Below are positions 1 to 8,711 of a stretch of 64,000 bases of DNA, one piece after another. Position 1 is the first letter of the stretch; the number at the start of each line of letters is the position of its first letter. The notes under the pieces were generated by a model that ran no database searches, had not been told where the DNA came from, and saw only the letters and a program-made list of their open reading frames with translations. The position numbers and the translations under genes are program-made. The stretch is from Bog-793 sp963803025 (GTDB taxonomy: Bacteria; Actinomycetota; Acidimicrobiia; Acidimicrobiales; Bog-793): positions 338,097 to 402,096 of the forward strand of contig CAWDKZ010000020.1 of the NCBI GenBank assembly GCA_963803025.1. Reading direction: 5' to 3'.

Positions 1-96
1 GGAGTCGTCATCACCTTCGAAGGAACGGTGGTCAACCCCGCGACGGCGGAACTCATGGGGTCGAGCGCGAGCGCACCTCTAGTGAACGGAGCCTGA
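1..96 (+). CDS. pntA: NAD(P) transhydrogenase subunit alpha part 1, C-terminal fragment
   Basis: The frame is open from base 1 and ends at TGA 94-96, giving the last 31 residues of a protein that begins outside the window. The call rests mainly on context: it stops 4 bases before a PntAB-type membrane subunit, followed by PntB, the gene order of the split three-subunit proton-translocating transhydrogenase. This subunit would carry the NAD(H)-binding domain. The visible tail itself carries no diagnostic motif. Confidence 0.6.
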   Translation, partial: GVVITFEGTVVNPATAELMGSSASAPLVNGA

Positions 97-100
97 GTCG

Positions 101-427
101 ATGGATACGAGTCTCATCACTGACGTCACGATCTTCGTGCTCAGTCTTCTCGTCGGGTTCGAGGTGATCTCCAAGGTCCCCCAGACCCTCCACACGCCGC
201 TCATGTCGGCGGCGAACTCCATCCACGGTGTCGTGATCGTCGGGGCGTTCCTCATCGCCTCGACCGCGCACGACACCGTCGGGTACACGCTCGCGTTCAT
301 CGCCGCGGTGTTCGCCGGGATGAACGTCGTCGGCGGCTACACGGTGACCGACCGGATGCTGAAGATGTTCCAGCATCGTCCGGCCCCGGCGGCCCAGGAC
401 GCCGCGGAGAACGGGGGACGTGCCTGA
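101..427 (+). CDS. pntAB: NAD(P) transhydrogenase subunit alpha part 2 (membrane subunit)
   Basis: A 108-residue protein with three predicted membrane helices (about residues 5-22, 42-60 and 64-85), matching the small membrane half of a split PntA. The segment SKVPQTLHTPLMSAANSIHG is the hallmark of this family. It would form part of the proton channel that couples hydride transfer between NADH and NADP+ to proton movement. It starts 4 bases after the pntA fragment, and its TGA overlaps the ATG of pntB (TGATG at 425-429), so the three genes are one translationally coupled operon. Confidence 0.9.
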   Translation: MDTSLITDVTIFVLSLLVGFEVISKVPQTLHTPLMSAANSIHGVVIVGAFLIASTAHDTVGYTLAFIAAVFAGMNVVGGYTVTDRMLKMFQHRPAPAAQDAAENGGRA

Positions 428-1854
428 TGGGCACCTTCAACGATGTCATCACGCTCATCTACCTCGCCGCGGCGACCTGCTTCGTCGTCGGACTCCATCT
501 GATGAACGCTCCGCCGACGGCGAACCACGGGAACAGGCTCTCCGCGGCGGGCATGGCCGTCGCCGTCGCCGCGACGCTCGCGCTCATCGCCCACGACGGG
601 ACGATCTCGACCACGGGTTGGCTGATGCTCGCCCTCGGCGGCGTCATCGGCTCCGGCGTCGGGCTCTACCTCGCCCGTTCCGTCGAGATGACGGCGATGC
701 CGCAGCTCGTCAGCCTGTTCAACGCCGTGGGGGGCGGGGCCGCGGCACTCGTCGCGGTCGCGGACTTCGTCCGGCTCGCCGGGATCTTCCACGCGCCGAC
801 GATCGCGGCCCGGATCTCGGTGACGAGCATCCTCGACGTCGTGATCGGCGCTGTGACGTTGTCGGGCTCGGTCGTCGCCGCGGGCAAGCTGCAGGGTCTC
901 ATCCCGTCGCGGCCGATCGTGGTTCCCGCCGGCCGGGTGATCAACCTCGTGCTCGCCGTGGCGTTGTGCGCCGGAACCGGGTACATCCTCTCGGGGGCGA
1001 ACAGTGATCTCACCCTGATCGGGATCGCGCTCGCCTCGCTCGTCATGGGCGTGATCATGGTCATGCCGATCGGCGGGGCGGACATGCCCGTCGTGATCTC
1101 GCTCCTCAACGCCTTCACCGGCACGGCCGTCGCGATGGCCGGATTCGTCATCAACAGCGTCGGGCTCATCATCGCCGGCGCGCTCGTCGGTGCCTCTGGC
1201 AGCATCCTCACGAAGTTGATGGCCGACGCGATGAACCGGTCGATCCTCAACATCGTCGCCGGCGGGTTCGGCACGGGCGACCAGGCGAGCGTCATCGGAG
1301 CGGGCGCCAGCGGCCAGGTGCGATCGGTCGGCGCCGACGACGTCGCGATCCAGCTCGCCTACGCGCAGAAGGTGATCATCGTGCCGGGCTACGGCCTCGC
1401 GGCCGCGCACGCCCAGCACTCGGTGAAAGAGCTCGTGGACCTGCTCGAGAAGCGCGGCGTCGAGGTGTCCTACGCCATCCACCCGGTGGCCGGGCGGATG
1501 CCGGGCCACATGAACGTCCTGCTCGCCGAGGCCGAGGTTCCCTACCAGCAGCTGAAGACGATGGAGGAGATCAACCCCGAGTTCCCCCGCGCCGATGTCG
1601 CGCTCGTGATCGGGGCGAACGACGTGACGAACCCGGCGGCCCGCCGCCCGGGCAATGCCGTCTCGGGCATGCCGATCCTCGACGTCGACAAGGCGAAGAG
1701 CATCATCGTCATCAAGCGTTCGATGGGCTACGGCTACGCCGGCATCGACAACGAGCTCTACACGGACCCGAAGACCGGCATGTTCTTCGCCGACGCGCAA
1801 GCGGGTCTCCGTGCGATCACCGCCGCGGTGAAGACCCTGGTCGGGGTGGACTGA
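427..1854 (+). CDS. pntB: NAD(P) transhydrogenase subunit beta
   Basis: A 475-residue protein of the expected length. The N-terminal ~280 residues are strongly hydrophobic with about nine membrane helices (proton channel); the C-terminal ~180 residues form the NADP(H)-binding domain, with VPGYGLAAAHAQH, the HPVAGRMPGHMNVLLAEA stretch and GANDVTNPAAR, all typical of PntB. Together with the two upstream alpha polypeptides it makes the membrane enzyme that supplies NADPH. The start ATG overlaps the pntAB stop. Confidence 0.95.
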   Translation: MGTFNDVITLIYLAAATCFVVGLHLMNAPPTANHGNRLSAAGMAVAVAATLALIAHDGTISTTGWLMLALGGVIGSGVGLYLARSVEMTAMPQLVSLFNAVGGGAAALVAVADFVRLAGIFHAPTIAARISVTSILDVVIGAVTLSGSVVAAGKLQGLIPSRPIVVPAGRVINLVLAVALCAGTGYILSGANSDLTLIGIALASLVMGVIMVMPIGGADMPVVISLLNAFTGTAVAMAGFVINSVGLIIAGALVGASGSILTKLMADAMNRSILNIVAGGFGTGDQASVIGAGASGQVRSVGADDVAIQLAYAQKVIIVPGYGLAAAHAQHSVKELVDLLEKRGVEVSYAIHPVAGRMPGHMNVLLAEAEVPYQQLKTMEEINPEFPRADVALVIGANDVTNPAARRPGNAVSGMPILDVDKAKSIIVIKRSMGYGYAGIDNELYTDPKTGMFFADAQAGLRAITAAVKTLVGVD

Positions 1855-1876
1855 CCGCGCGGAGATCGTGGCGGCA

Positions 1877-1904
1877 CCGGCGGGGCGACTTCGTCACCCG
1901 CCGG
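1877..1904 (+). terminator. Putative terminator hairpin after pntB
   Basis: Inverted repeat CCGGCGGG / CCCGCCGG (8 perfect pairs) with a further G-C, A-T, C-G extension around a TTC loop after a small bulge. It lies 23 bases after the pntB stop. There is no U-tract, which is common for terminators in high-GC actinobacteria, so termination is inferred from position and structure. Confidence 0.45.
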
Positions 1905-2256
1905 GCCGGGGTGCGTCGGGCCCTGGCTCCGTCGCGGGCGGATCTGCCCAACGGGACGGGTGAGCCCCTTCGGCGGGTTGCTTGCTGACGGACCGTTCGG
2001 GATTCCACCCTTTGCCAGGTCGTTCGCGCCCGCCTTCGGGGCGGCGGCACATCGCCCCATTTCGCCCCACCGTGGCGTCCAGCGGCTAGCGGGTCGCCGC
2101 CTCAGCGTGGTCCGATCGTCATCTGGCTTCGTGACCTGCATCTTCGCGTGCAGACGCCGCCCAGTCGCGGCCGTTCGCCGGACAGGCGCAGGCGGGTCGT
2201 CGTGGGGGACCCGAGCGGGTCCGGGCGTGTCAGGACGGCAGACGAGCGCTGCGTGG
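1905..2256. other. Intergenic region between pntB and the mraZ promoter
   Basis: About 350 bases without a gene I can support. Open frames here have the arginine- and proline-rich composition of chance frames in GC-rich DNA and match no family I recognise. The stretch separates the transhydrogenase operon from the dcw cluster; the promoter of the latter begins at 2257. Confidence 0.6.
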
Positions 2257-2285
2257 TTGACGGTGGGGGGACTGACACATAGAGT
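2257..2285 (+). promoter_or_regulatory. Sigma-70 type promoter of the dcw cluster (Pmra)
   Basis: TTGACG at 2257-2262, a 17-base spacer, and TAGAGT at 2280-2285. This is close to the housekeeping consensus with ideal spacing. Transcription should start near 2292, giving a leader of roughly 70 bases before the TTG start of mraZ at 2361. Confidence 0.75.
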
Positions 2286-2307
2286 GGCGCGAAGTGGAGG
2301 GCAGGGG
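2283..2307 (+). promoter_or_regulatory. Putative MraZ operator: three 10-bp-spaced boxes
   Basis: AGTGG at 2283-2287, AGTGG at 2293-2297 and AGGGG at 2303-2307, each separated by exactly 5 bases. The MraZ operators known from E. coli are TGGGN repeats with 5-base spacers, so spacing and core agree. The first box overlaps the -10 element and the others cover the expected transcription start, a placement suited to autorepression by MraZ encoded just downstream. Confidence 0.6.
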
Positions 2308-2360
2308 AGCGGCATCACCCGCTCGGCGACCCGTGGTGATCAGGAGGGAGGACACCGACG

Positions 2361-2783
2361 TTGGGCTCCGAGAACAGCTTCTTCGGCAGATACGACCACT
2401 CCCTCGATTCTAAGGGCCGACTGATCCTCCCTGCACGCATCCGCTCCCGCCTCGGCCAGCGTTGCTTCCTCACCCCGCACCTCGAGGGTTGTGTCGCGAT
2501 CTGGACGCCCGAGACCCTCCAGGCGGAGATCGACACCCGGAAGGCCTCCGCCGTCGACGCCTGGACGCGCAACCAGGTGCGCGAGTGGTGCTCGGCGATC
2601 GACGAGGTCGAGATCGACTCGCAAGGTCGGATCCTTGTCGCGACGGACCTGCGGAACTACGCGGGGCTCGAACGTGAAGTCGTCGTCGTCGGCGTCATGG
2701 ACCACGTCGAGCTGTGGTCCCCGTCGAACTGGGACGCCAAGGCTCTCGTGCCGACCGGCGCGGGCGCCGCGACCGGTGCGTGA
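2361..2783 (+). CDS. mraZ: Transcriptional regulator MraZ
   Basis: A 140-residue protein with the duplicated SpoVT/AbrB-like fold of MraZ. The first copy carries SLDSKGRLILPARIR (about residues 14-28) and the second EIDSQGRILVATDLR (about 84-98), both with the DxxGR signature. It begins like other MraZ proteins (FFGRYDHSLD). The start is TTG at 2361, preceded by a strong AGGAGGGAGG ribosome binding site at 2342-2351. It is first in the dcw cluster and is expected to bind as a ring-shaped oligomer to the repeats at its own promoter. Confidence 0.93.
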   Translation: MGSENSFFGRYDHSLDSKGRLILPARIRSRLGQRCFLTPHLEGCVAIWTPETLQAEIDTRKASAVDAWTRNQVREWCSAIDEVEIDSQGRILVATDLRNYAGLEREVVVVGVMDHVELWSPSNWDAKALVPTGAGAATGA

Positions 2784-2992
2784 TCGTGCCGGTGGCCGAC
2801 CGTGTGCGCTTGCAACCCCGCCCAGGGAGACGGGCGCGCCCGCAACACCAGAGTGACCCACGAAGAAACGTCCCCTGGTCCATCCGCAGCTCCTCGGCCG
2901 CGGCCAAGGATGGCCAGCATCATCCCCTCTCCGCCGATCTCCATCCGTTCTGCAGGGCGAGATTCGCCCGGCCGGGGGTCGGGGGGCTGCGG

Positions 2993-3967
2993 ATGAGCCA
3001 GGGGACGTTCCACACGCCGGTCATGGTCGACGAGGTCGTCGCGCTCGTCCGACCCGTGCCGCCGGGCATCGTCGTCGACGCGACGCTCGGCGGCGGCGGG
3101 CACGCCGCAGCAGTCCTCGAGAGCCGTCCTGACCTGGTCCTGGTCGGGATCGACCGCGACCCCGAGGCGGTCGCCGCGGCGACCGCTCGCCTCGCGTCCT
3201 TTGGCGACCGCGCCCGGGTGCGCCACGCCCGGTTCGACGCCCTCGACGAAGCGCTCGCGGCGTCGGTTCCCGACGAACTCGCCCGGGCCGGCGGGGTCTC
3301 GGCGGTGCTGTTCGATCTCGGGGTGAGCTCGCACCAACTCGACGACCCGGCTCGGGGATTCTCGTACCGGGTCGCGACACCGCTCGACATGCGGATGGAC
3401 CGTGGCCAGCGGCGGAGCGCGCAGGACCTCGTCAACACCCTCGGCGAAGAGGACCTCGCGCGGCTATTCGCCGCGCACGGCGAGACGCGTTTCGCCCACC
3501 GGATCGCCCGGGCGATCGTCGGCGAGCGCCCGATCCCGACGACGGCCGCGCTCGCGGAGCTGGTGGCGAGGATGGTGCCGCCCGGAGCCCGGCGGCGGGG
3601 TCACCCTGCGGGTCGGGTCTTCCAGGCGCTGCGCGTCGCCGTCAACGAGGAACTCGAGGTCCTGCCCGTCGGGCTCGACCGGGCGCTCGGCCAACTCGTC
3701 GCCCGGGGCCGCATCGTGACGCTCGCCTACCACTCCGGCGAGGACCGCCTGATCAAGCAGCGTTTCCGCGCCTGGTCGACCGGTGGCTGCACCTGCCCGT
3801 CCGGCCTGCCCTGCGTCTGCGGCGCACGGCCGTCGGTGCGCCTCGTGACCCGGGGGGCCCGCCGCCCGGCCGCCGACGAGGTCGCGCGCAACCCCCGGGC
3901 CGAGGCGGCGCGTCTCCGGGCCGTCGAGCGCCTCGCGACCGACGACGAGGGAGCCGGGCGTCGATGA
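2993..3967 (+). CDS. rsmH: 16S rRNA (cytosine(1402)-N4)-methyltransferase
   Basis: A 324-residue class I SAM-dependent methyltransferase. The chosen ATG gives the normal family start (HTPVMVDEVV). The SAM motif VDATLGGGGH is at about residues 28-37, followed by GIDRDPEA. LFDLGVSSHQLDDPARGFSY and LDMRMDR are family signatures, as are FQALRVAVNEEL and the late YHSGEDRLIK. The frame is open further upstream, but that extension is arginine- and proline-rich and unlike the family. It modifies C1402 in the ribosomal P site and overlaps the next gene by 4 bases. Confidence 0.93.
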   Translation: MSQGTFHTPVMVDEVVALVRPVPPGIVVDATLGGGGHAAAVLESRPDLVLVGIDRDPEAVAAATARLASFGDRARVRHARFDALDEALAASVPDELARAGGVSAVLFDLGVSSHQLDDPARGFSYRVATPLDMRMDRGQRRSAQDLVNTLGEEDLARLFAAHGETRFAHRIARAIVGERPIPTTAALAELVARMVPPGARRRGHPAGRVFQALRVAVNEELEVLPVGLDRALGQLVARGRIVTLAYHSGEDRLIKQRFRAWSTGGCTCPSGLPCVCGARPSVRLVTRGARRPAADEVARNPRAEAARLRAVERLATDDEGAGRR

Positions 3968-4404
3968 CGCCGGCACGCGCCGCCCACGCGGTCGTCGCAT
4001 CCACCGAGGAGCGGCAGGCAACCGGGGCGCACCGCGCCAATCGGGCCGGTCTCGCCGTCGTCGGCCGTGCCGAGCTGGAACAGCGCCGCCTCCGACGCCG
4101 GGCGCGGGCGATCCTCGTGCTGGCGGCGCTCTTCGTCGCCGGGGCGCTACTCATCGTCGCGGCAGGTCAGGCCTTCGTTGCCGCGCAGCAGGTCCACCTG
4201 GACCGGCTCGACCAGCAGCTGGCGACGGCGGTCGCCAGGGACGAGAACCTCCAGCTCGCCCGGGCGCAGCTCGAGTCGCCGTCGCGCATCCTCAAGCTCG
4301 CCGAGCGTCGCCTCGGGATGGTCGTGCCGCCGAGCGTGACCTACCTCGTCCCCGTCGAAGCCAGCCGGACCGCCGAGCCCGCGTCGGCGAGGAACGCGAC
4401 GTGA
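3964..4404 (+). CDS. ftsL: FtsL/DivIC-like septum protein
   Basis: A 146-residue bitopic protein: a basic cytoplasmic N-terminus (about 1-47), one membrane helix (about 48-70, ILVLAALFVAGALLIVAAG), then a short extracytoplasmic coiled coil (about 73-105) and a conserved-looking tail with ERRLGMVVPPSVTYLVP. Size, topology and position between rsmH and ftsI identify the FtsL component of the divisome, although FtsL sequences are poorly conserved. The start ATG overlaps the rsmH stop and its own TGA overlaps the GTG of ftsI. Confidence 0.75.
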   Translation: MTPARAAHAVVASTEERQATGAHRANRAGLAVVGRAELEQRRLRRRARAILVLAALFVAGALLIVAAGQAFVAAQQVHLDRLDQQLATAVARDENLQLARAQLESPSRILKLAERRLGMVVPPSVTYLVPVEASRTAEPASARNAT

Positions 4405-6152
4405 CAGGGCCCGTTCGGCGTGGCGTCGGCCGGCGCCCGCCGAGAGCGCCCGCCCGTCGCGCCCGGTTGGGCGCCGTCGCGGCGGTGATGGTGCTCGCCT
4501 CGGTCGGCCTCGCGGTTCGCCTCACCGTCGTCCAGGTCGTCGACGGCGTCCGTTACGCCGCATACGAGAAAGGCGAGGTCGACCAGAAGGTCGTGCTCGG
4601 CGCGACGCGGGGTGCCATCTACGACAGCACCGGGGACGTGCTCGCCGTCTCGGTGCCCCGGACCGACGTCGTCGCGGACGACTTCCAGATCACGAAGCCC
4701 GTCGCCGAGGCGAGGACGCTCGCGCCGTTGCTCCGCGTCCCGGTGGCGCGACTCGCCGGCGAGCTCGGCGAGCGCAACGGTTACGTCGTTCTCGCCCGCG
4801 GGCTGACAAACGCCGAGGTGGCCCCCATCGAGCGTCGTGACCTCGCGGGTCTCTCCTTCGCGGCCGACAGCGTGCGCGTGATGACGGGGAGCGACGTCTT
4901 CCAGCCGCTGATCGGCGGCGTCGACGCCGCGGGGGTCGGCGACGCCGGGATCGAGCAGGCTGACAACGCCCTGCTCGCCGGGAGGGCCGGCAGCGAGCTC
5001 GTCGCCCTCGCGCCGGGTGGGTACACGCTTCCGGGCGGGCCGACCCACGTGGCCGCGGCGAAGGCGGGGACGGGGCTCGTCCTCACGATCGACGAGCCGC
5101 TGCAGGTGGAGGTGGAGAAGGATCTCGCGGCGCAGATGGTCTCCACCGGTGCGCACAGCGGCATCGCCGTCGTGATGGACGTGCACAGCGGGGCGATCCT
5201 CGCGATGGTCGATCTCATCGCCGGTCCGCACGGGTCGATCGGACCGGCGGCGTCGAACCTCGCCGCGACGACCGTCTACCAGCCGGGCTCGGTGATGAAG
5301 CTCGCCACCGTCATGGCCGCCCTGCAGGCCGGACTCATCACGCCGTCGACGGTGCTGACCGTGCCGGACTCGATCGGTGTCGGCGGCTACCGGTTCGCCG
5401 ACGCCGAGGTCCACCCGACCGAGCAGCTCAGCGTGGCGCAGATCCTCGCGCAGTCGTCGAACATCGGCACGATCGAGATCGCGCAACGGCTCGGGCTCAC
5501 CCGCCTCGCCGCGGGACTGTCGGCCCTCGGCTTCGGCCGCCCGACGGGGCTCGACTGGCCGGGCGAGTCCGCCGGGATCGTCGGTTCGCCGGCGACGTGG
5601 TTCGGGTCGGCGGCGGCGGCGGTACCGATCGGCACCGGCATCGCCGTGACGCCGCTCCAGGTGCTCGACGCCTACAACACGATCGCGAACGGTGGCGTCT
5701 TCGTCACCCCCCGTCTCGTCGCCGGCACGGTCAACGGTGACGCGAGCGAGCACCTCTTGTCGGCGCGGTCCGGCGTACGGGCGGTCGCCGCCCGGACGGT
5801 CGGCGAGCTCGTGCCGATGTTGGAGGGTGTCGTGCAGGACGGGACGGCCGTGCTCGCCAACATTCCGGGGTACACCGTGGCCGGCAAGACCGGCACCGCC
5901 CAGGTCCCCGAAACGACCGAGCCCGGCTACGTCCCAGGTGACTGGAACGCGACGTTCGTCGGCTTCGTTCCCGCCCAGGACCCGGAACTCTCGGGGATCG
6001 TCGTGCTGAACCACCCCGCACCGATCTACGGTGGTTTGGTGTCTGCCCCAGTCTTTTCCCAGATCATGCGCTACGCGCTTCGTCGCTTCGACATACCGCC
6101 CTCGTCCTCCGCAGCGCTCGCTGCGAGCGTGAGCCCAGCGTCGAAGCGGTGA
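4401..6152 (+). CDS. ftsI: Septal peptidoglycan transpeptidase (class B PBP, FtsI/PBP3)
   Basis: A 583-residue class B penicillin-binding protein. One membrane helix lies at about 22-44; a PBP dimerisation domain follows (RGAIYDSTGDVLAVSV near 70-85). The transpeptidase domain has SVMK at 297-300 (nucleophile S297), SSN at 352-354 and KTG at 496-498. No C-terminal PASTA domains are present. It crosslinks septal peptidoglycan together with FtsW. The GTG start overlaps the upstream TGA, and its own stop overlaps the GTG of murE. Confidence 0.94.
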   Translation: MTGPVRRGVGRRPPRAPARRARLGAVAAVMVLASVGLAVRLTVVQVVDGVRYAAYEKGEVDQKVVLGATRGAIYDSTGDVLAVSVPRTDVVADDFQITKPVAEARTLAPLLRVPVARLAGELGERNGYVVLARGLTNAEVAPIERRDLAGLSFAADSVRVMTGSDVFQPLIGGVDAAGVGDAGIEQADNALLAGRAGSELVALAPGGYTLPGGPTHVAAAKAGTGLVLTIDEPLQVEVEKDLAAQMVSTGAHSGIAVVMDVHSGAILAMVDLIAGPHGSIGPAASNLAATTVYQPGSVMKLATVMAALQAGLITPSTVLTVPDSIGVGGYRFADAEVHPTEQLSVAQILAQSSNIGTIEIAQRLGLTRLAAGLSALGFGRPTGLDWPGESAGIVGSPATWFGSAAAAVPIGTGIAVTPLQVLDAYNTIANGGVFVTPRLVAGTVNGDASEHLLSARSGVRAVAARTVGELVPMLEGVVQDGTAVLANIPGYTVAGKTGTAQVPETTEPGYVPGDWNATFVGFVPAQDPELSGIVVLNHPAPIYGGLVSAPVFSQIMRYALRRFDIPPSSSAALAASVSPASKR

Positions 6153-7681
6153 CGAACTCGGCGGTGGAGGGCGAGGGCGTGGCAACCGACCTCGCGGTCG
6201 ACCGGATCATCGACCGGGTCGCTCCGCTCGTCGTGCTGGGCGACCGCGGGGGGGCCACGATCACCAGCGTCGTCTTCGACGACCGCGAGGTGACGGCGGG
6301 CTCGCTCTTTTGCTGCTTGCCCGGCGCCCGCCACGACGGTCACGACTACGTCGGCGTCGCCGCGGCGGCGGGTGCCGTGGCCTTCCTCTGCGAGCACACT
6401 CTCGGCGCCGAGGTCGGCGACGCACTGCAGCTCGTGGTGCCACCGGGCACGGCGCGCATCGCGATGGCGAGAGCGGCGTGCGCCTTTTTCGAGGATCCCG
6501 CCAGCGCGCTGCGCACCGTTGGGATCACGGGCACGAACGGCAAGACGACGGCGACGTATCTGCTCCGGTCGATCCTCGAGCGGGCCGGGTGGCCCACCGG
6601 GGTGATCGGGACGCTCGAGGGGGCGCGCACGACACCCGAGTCGCCGCACCTGCAGCGGGCGCTCGCGCGCCTGCGCGACGGGGGAGTAGTCGCGGGCGCG
6701 ATCGAAGTGACCTCGCACGCCCTCGTGCAGCATCGGGTCGACGGGATCCGGTTCGACGTGGCCGTGTTCACGAACCTGTCCCGGGATCACCTCGACTACC
6801 ACGAGACGCTCGAGTCGTACTTCGCGGCGAAAGCGAGGTTGTTCACCCCGGAGCGCGCCCGCTTCGCGGTCGTCAACCGTGACGACGAATTCGGGCGCCG
6901 GCTCGTCGACCGCGCCGAGATCCCGACGGTCTCGTACTCGCTCGATGACGCGCGCGACCTGGAGCTCGGCCTGACCAAGAGCAGCTTCCGCCTCGGCAAG
7001 CGCGCCGTGCACCTGCATCTCGGCGGCGAGTTCAACGTCTCGAACGCTCTCGCCGCCGCAAGCGCGGCCCGCGCCCTCGGGGTCGAACCCGACGCCATCG
7101 TCGACGGGCTCGACAAGGCGGCGGGCGTCCCGGGCCGCTTCGAGGCGATCGAGGGCGCCGGGGGCGTCGTCGCCATCGTCGACTACGCCCACACCCCCGC
7201 GGGTCTCGAGGGGGTGCTGCGTGCCGTGCGTGCCGAACGCGCCGCGGCCGACGTCGCTGGGAAGCCGGGGGTCATCGTCGTCTTCGGTTGCGGAGGGGAC
7301 CGGGACCGCGGGAAACGGCCGGTGATGGGCGAGGTCGCCTCGCGGCTCGCCGATGTTGTCGTGCTGACGACCGACAACCCTCGGAGCGAGGACCCAGAGT
7401 CGATCATCGACGAGATCCGTGCCGGGATGTCCGGAGCCGCCAGGCTCGTCGTCGAACCCAACCGTAGGACCGCGATCGCAGGCGCGCTGCGCGCCGCCCG
7501 ACCCGGCGACGTCGTCGTCGTGGCGGGGAAGGGTCACGAGACGACGCAGCAGTTTACCGACGTGACACTGAGATTCGACGACCGAGAGGTCGTGCGCGCC
7601 GAGTTGGAGTGGATCGAGCGAGCGAAGCGACGACCGACCGCGAGGAAGGGCGGCCCGGGACCGGAGGGGGCGGCCCGATGA
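6149..7681 (+). CDS. murE: UDP-MurNAc-tripeptide synthetase, meso-diaminopimelate type
   Basis: A 510-residue Mur ligase that adds the third amino acid to UDP-MurNAc-L-Ala-D-Glu. The ATP-binding loop GITGTNGKTT is at about 125-134. The substrate-specificity motif DNPRSEDP (about 409-416) is the DNPR form, which in this family indicates meso-diaminopimelate rather than lysine. HxxxHD-like and GKGHETTQ motifs are in place. It overlaps ftsI by 4 bases upstream and mraY by 4 bases downstream, leaving no space for murF, which normally follows. Confidence 0.94.
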   Translation: MTNSAVEGEGVATDLAVDRIIDRVAPLVVLGDRGGATITSVVFDDREVTAGSLFCCLPGARHDGHDYVGVAAAAGAVAFLCEHTLGAEVGDALQLVVPPGTARIAMARAACAFFEDPASALRTVGITGTNGKTTATYLLRSILERAGWPTGVIGTLEGARTTPESPHLQRALARLRDGGVVAGAIEVTSHALVQHRVDGIRFDVAVFTNLSRDHLDYHETLESYFAAKARLFTPERARFAVVNRDDEFGRRLVDRAEIPTVSYSLDDARDLELGLTKSSFRLGKRAVHLHLGGEFNVSNALAAASAARALGVEPDAIVDGLDKAAGVPGRFEAIEGAGGVVAIVDYAHTPAGLEGVLRAVRAERAAADVAGKPGVIVVFGCGGDRDRGKRPVMGEVASRLADVVVLTTDNPRSEDPESIIDEIRAGMSGAARLVVEPNRRTAIAGALRAARPGDVVVVAGKGHETTQQFTDVTLRFDDREVVRAELEWIERAKRRPTARKGGPGPEGAAR

Positions 7682-8711
7682 TCGCGATCTTCATGGCGGG
7701 CACCATCGCCCTTCTCGTCTCGGGTTTCGGCACGCCGATCCTGCTGCGATCGCTCGCGGACCGTCGCATCGGTCAGCAGGTCCGCAGAGACGGCCCCGCG
7801 ATCCACATCGTGAAGGAGGGCACGCCGACGATGGGCGGGATCGCGATCATCGGCGCGGCGGCCGCCGGCTACCTGCTCGGACACGTCGGCAACAACGCGC
7901 CGTTCACCTGGGCGGGCGGCTTCGTCATGTCCGCGCTCGTGCTCGCCGGGGCGATCGGTTTTGCCGACGACCGGCTGAAGGTGCGACGCCAGCGCAGCCT
8001 CGGGCTCAACAAACGGGGCAAGATCGTGCTCCAGCTCCTCGTCGGCGTCGGCTTCGCGCTCGCCGCCGAGTACTGGGCCCACGCGAGCACGGTTATCTCG
8101 TTCACCCCGCGAGCGTGCCTGGCGTGCTGCTCGGCACGGCGTTGTGGGTGGTCTGGGCGACGTTCATCATCACCGCAGGCGCCAACGCGGTCAACCTCAC
8201 CGACGGCCTCGACGGACTTGCCGCCGGGTCGTCCGCCTTCACGTTCGCGGGCCTGACGCTCATCGGCTACTGGCAGTACCGCCACGTGCAGATCTACCAC
8301 GTCCACGCGGCCCTCGACCTCGCCCTCGTCGCGATCGCGCTGGCCGGTGCGTGTGTCGGTTTCCTCTGGTGGAACGCGGCCCCGGCGCGGATCTTCATGG
8401 GCGACACGGGCTCGCTGGCGATCGGGACCGCCCTCGCGTGTCTCGCGCTCGAGATGAACGTGCAGTTGCTCCTGCCGATCCTCGGGGGCCTGTTCGTCGT
8501 GGTCACGTTCTCGGTCGTCATCCAGGTGATCAGCTTCCGCGTCTTTCACACCCGCGTGTTCCGGATGGCACCGATCCATCATCACTTCGAGCTCGCCGGG
8601 TGGCCGGAGACGACGGTGATCGTCCGCTTCTGGATCTTCTCGGCGCTCTGCACGGCGGTCGGACTGGGCATCTTCTACGCCGACTTCCTCGGCGTGCGGG
8701 CGCTGCTGTGA
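7678..8711 (+). CDS. mraY: Phospho-MurNAc-pentapeptide transferase, with an apparent frameshift
   Basis: Two frames together make one MraY of about 345 residues. The first runs from ATG 7678 (MIAIFMAG, KEGTPTMGG, GFADDRLK, LGLNKRGK) to about 8108; the second from about 8109 to 8711 (NLTDGLDGLAAG, FMGDTGSLA, PIHHHFELAGWPE). All catalytic aspartates and the HHH motif are present across the two parts. The switch falls at or next to a CCCC run at 8105-8108 and fits loss of one base. MraY is an essential membrane enzyme making lipid I, so a sequence error is more likely than a true null. It overlaps murE and murD by 4 bases each. Confidence 0.9.

Noticed and set aside
337..1800. A 487-codon open frame on the minus strand opposite pntB
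   Set aside because: It lies fully antisense to a well-conserved gene and its translation is Arg/Asp/His-rich, the typical shadow composition in GC-rich DNA. The same applies to the 614-codon minus frame opposite ftsI.
2714..2992. An extended N-terminus for RsmH
   Set aside because: The extra ~93 residues are low-complexity and unlike RsmH, while ATG 2993 gives the conserved family start.
8100..8115. Programmed -1 ribosomal frameshifting in mraY
   Set aside because: No X XXY YYZ slippery heptamer or obvious downstream stimulator is at the switch; a one-base loss in a C run explains it more simply.
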